Shown here piece after piece: positions 45,010 through 46,030 of a stretch of DNA of 46,030 nt. The first letter of the stretch is position 1. Each line of letters starts with the position of its first letter. The notes below the pieces were generated by a model. The model did no database searches. It saw only the letters and a list, made by a program, of their open reading frames with translations, and was not told where the DNA came from. The translations under genes and the position numbers were made by a program. Source of the stretch: Thermodesulfobacteriota bacterium. GTDB taxonomy: Bacteria > Desulfobacterota_D > UBA1144 > Nemesobacterales > CSP1-2. The stretch is from NCBI GenBank assembly GCA_036397855.1, contig DASWID010000012.1, positions 1-46,030 on the forward strand, in the 5' to 3' direction.

Positions 45010-45837
45010 GTGCAGGATTCAAGATTCGACATTAACAAAATAAAAAAAACCTATAAAGACATGAGAAACTATTTCAACGATATTAGGGAATTATCCAAAT
45101 CTGAAGAGGAAAGCACCCACGCTCAATTTGTGATCGATATGCTCCTGAAATGGGAAAGTACACAATTTAAGGCAAAGCAGAAGATCCCGATAAGCTTCAA
45201 TGAATATCTCGTATTCACCATATTGCTGCCAAACGAGACTAACAACAATGATCCAAGCATTGTCGATGGATTGTGGGCTTATCAATATTTCCTGATAAAC
45301 ATAGGCGAAAAAAAAGAAGCGGACACACTTGAGTATATAATGCGGAATAAAGTAGGCAGAGAAGAATGGAATGAAACCAAGAAGCGGAATGTCATGGCGG
45401 CGAATCTCCTCAGATCCGCATACGAAAAAATTAAGAGATCTGATCACGAGGCTTCAATAGAAGAAGAAGACAAAATACCAAATCAGCTCGACTTCGATTT
45501 TATGAAAGATGATAAAGATGAAAAACGAAAACTCGATCAACAAGAAGAGCAAAATAGTCAGGAAAGTGAAAAAGAAGATAAATTTGATATGATCAAGTAC
45601 CTTGAAAAAGAAAGGAGACAAAAGATCCTAAAACCTTATTTATGGATCATGATTTTCATCATATTAACTAGCTTCATATCCTATATACTCTATGGGGTGA
45701 GGTTAGGGAGATTAAATGAAAAACTTTTAATAATATTGATTGGGGCAGTCATAGTTATGGTTTTAGGATTCATCGTTATCACTTTCGTCATCAAAAAGTT
45801 CTCGAAAGATGGTGGAAGGGGACAAAAAGACCCTTGA
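45010..45837 (+). CDS. Uncharacterised protein with two C-terminal TM helices
   Basis: A 275-residue protein that I do not recognise. Residues 1-145 are hydrophilic and helical. Residues about 145-205 are very acidic and Lys/Gln-rich with coiled-coil character (EEEDKIPNQLDFD, QQEEQNSQESEKEDK). Two TM helices follow (about 210-232 and 240-262), with a short loop GVRLGRLNEK and a positive C-terminal tail. Topology is therefore a large N-terminal domain, probably cytoplasmic, on a hairpin anchor. The start is GTG at 45010; an AUG start would require loss of 15 or more residues. No neighbours give a role. Confidence 0.65.
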   Translation: MQDSRFDINKIKKTYKDMRNYFNDIRELSKSEEESTHAQFVIDMLLKWESTQFKAKQKIPISFNEYLVFTILLPNETNNNDPSIVDGLWAYQYFLINIGEKKEADTLEYIMRNKVGREEWNETKKRNVMAANLLRSAYEKIKRSDHEASIEEEDKIPNQLDFDFMKDDKDEKRKLDQQEEQNSQESEKEDKFDMIKYLEKERRQKILKPYLWIMIFIILTSFISYILYGVRLGRLNEKLLIILIGAVIVMVLGFIVITFVIKKFSKDGGRGQKDP

Positions 45838-46030
45838 AATAAGTGTTTCTTTCATTACAATCCGTATCATAACCATAATTTGACTGGTGAATGCCGAAGT
45901 AGCCAGATTACATGTAAAAATCCTTGATTATTTAACTTCCCAAAGACGTTTTGTCAACGTTTTGCTGAATCACCAGATTAATTAAGTGCGTGATATAAAA
46001 GCCCCTATGAGATGATATAGAAGAGTCAAC
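45838..46030. other. terminal non-coding stretch
   Basis: The last 193 bp holds no ORF or RNA that I can support. It is AT-rich, and the neighbouring gene beyond the window edge is unknown. Confidence 0.4.

Overview
The window is a chromosomal segment of a Gram-negative, probably uncultured bacterium of about 35-40 % GC by eye. The Gram-negative call rests on an OmpA-like putative lipoprotein, ExbB/ExbD, a MacB-type permease and a diaminopimelate/D-Ala-D-Ala wall pathway. Complex I genes, a Cu/Zn superoxide dismutase and a complete late haem branch suggest respiration with oxygen exposure. The gene mix and the many intergenic palindromes resemble deltaproteobacteria-like or Candidatus Dadabacteria-like genomes, but that placement is a guess; the full 16S gene here would settle it.

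Layout. (1) 1-5050, minus strand: an rRNA operon (promoter, boxA, 16S, tRNA-Ile(GAU), tRNA-Ala(UGC), spacer boxA, 23S), with the 23S 3' end cut by the window edge. (2) 5293-13157: a surface-polysaccharide type cluster with two GT4 glycosyltransferases, two asparagine-synthase-like amidotransferases and one FtsX/MacB-type permease without its ATPase. The second synthase has lost its glutaminase nucleophile. (3) 13164-15916: a GC-rich cotH-like gene broken by a one-base frameshift, followed by about 1 kb of repeats and gene remnants. (4) 15917-18686: hisS convergent with a zinc-ribbon/sodC/sixA run. (5) 19228-22887: an MFS carrier, a protein that looks like an M3-type peptidase with all zinc ligands replaced, and an HDAC-family protein lacking the usual catalytic Tyr. 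(6) 22942-30892: quinone oxidoreductase, TatA/B, a PrmA-like methyltransferase without its substrate domain, nuoG-nuoH, thiolase and ddl. (7) 31176-36732: EamA and BASS transporters, exbB-exbD, lysA and an HCCA-isomerase/DsbA-fold protein. (8) 36986-41497: a hemD-hemE fusion, hemH and hemY, an order typical of the coproporphyrin-dependent haem route. (9) 41632-45837: DUF4126 protein, SDR, small secreted protein, OmpA-like protein and an unknown two-TM protein.

The most distinctive feature is the repeat load. At least four families recur: TGTAG-headed stem-loops, a strict 7-bp-period (GATGCAN)n family, a CCCTGAGCTTGTCGAAGGG-type hairpin, and CTTCCCCC/GGGGGAAG elements. Sequences of the same types occupy every spacer of the rRNA operon, and hairpins of two families sit inside mature 23S (helix 25) and 16S (helix 44). 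Two diverged copies of a composite repeat flank ddl in direct orientation. This shaping of rRNA variable helices by dispersed palindromes is the observation I would follow up first. The pseudopeptidase/HDAC-like pair and the glutaminase-dead asparagine synthase are the best protein-level leads.
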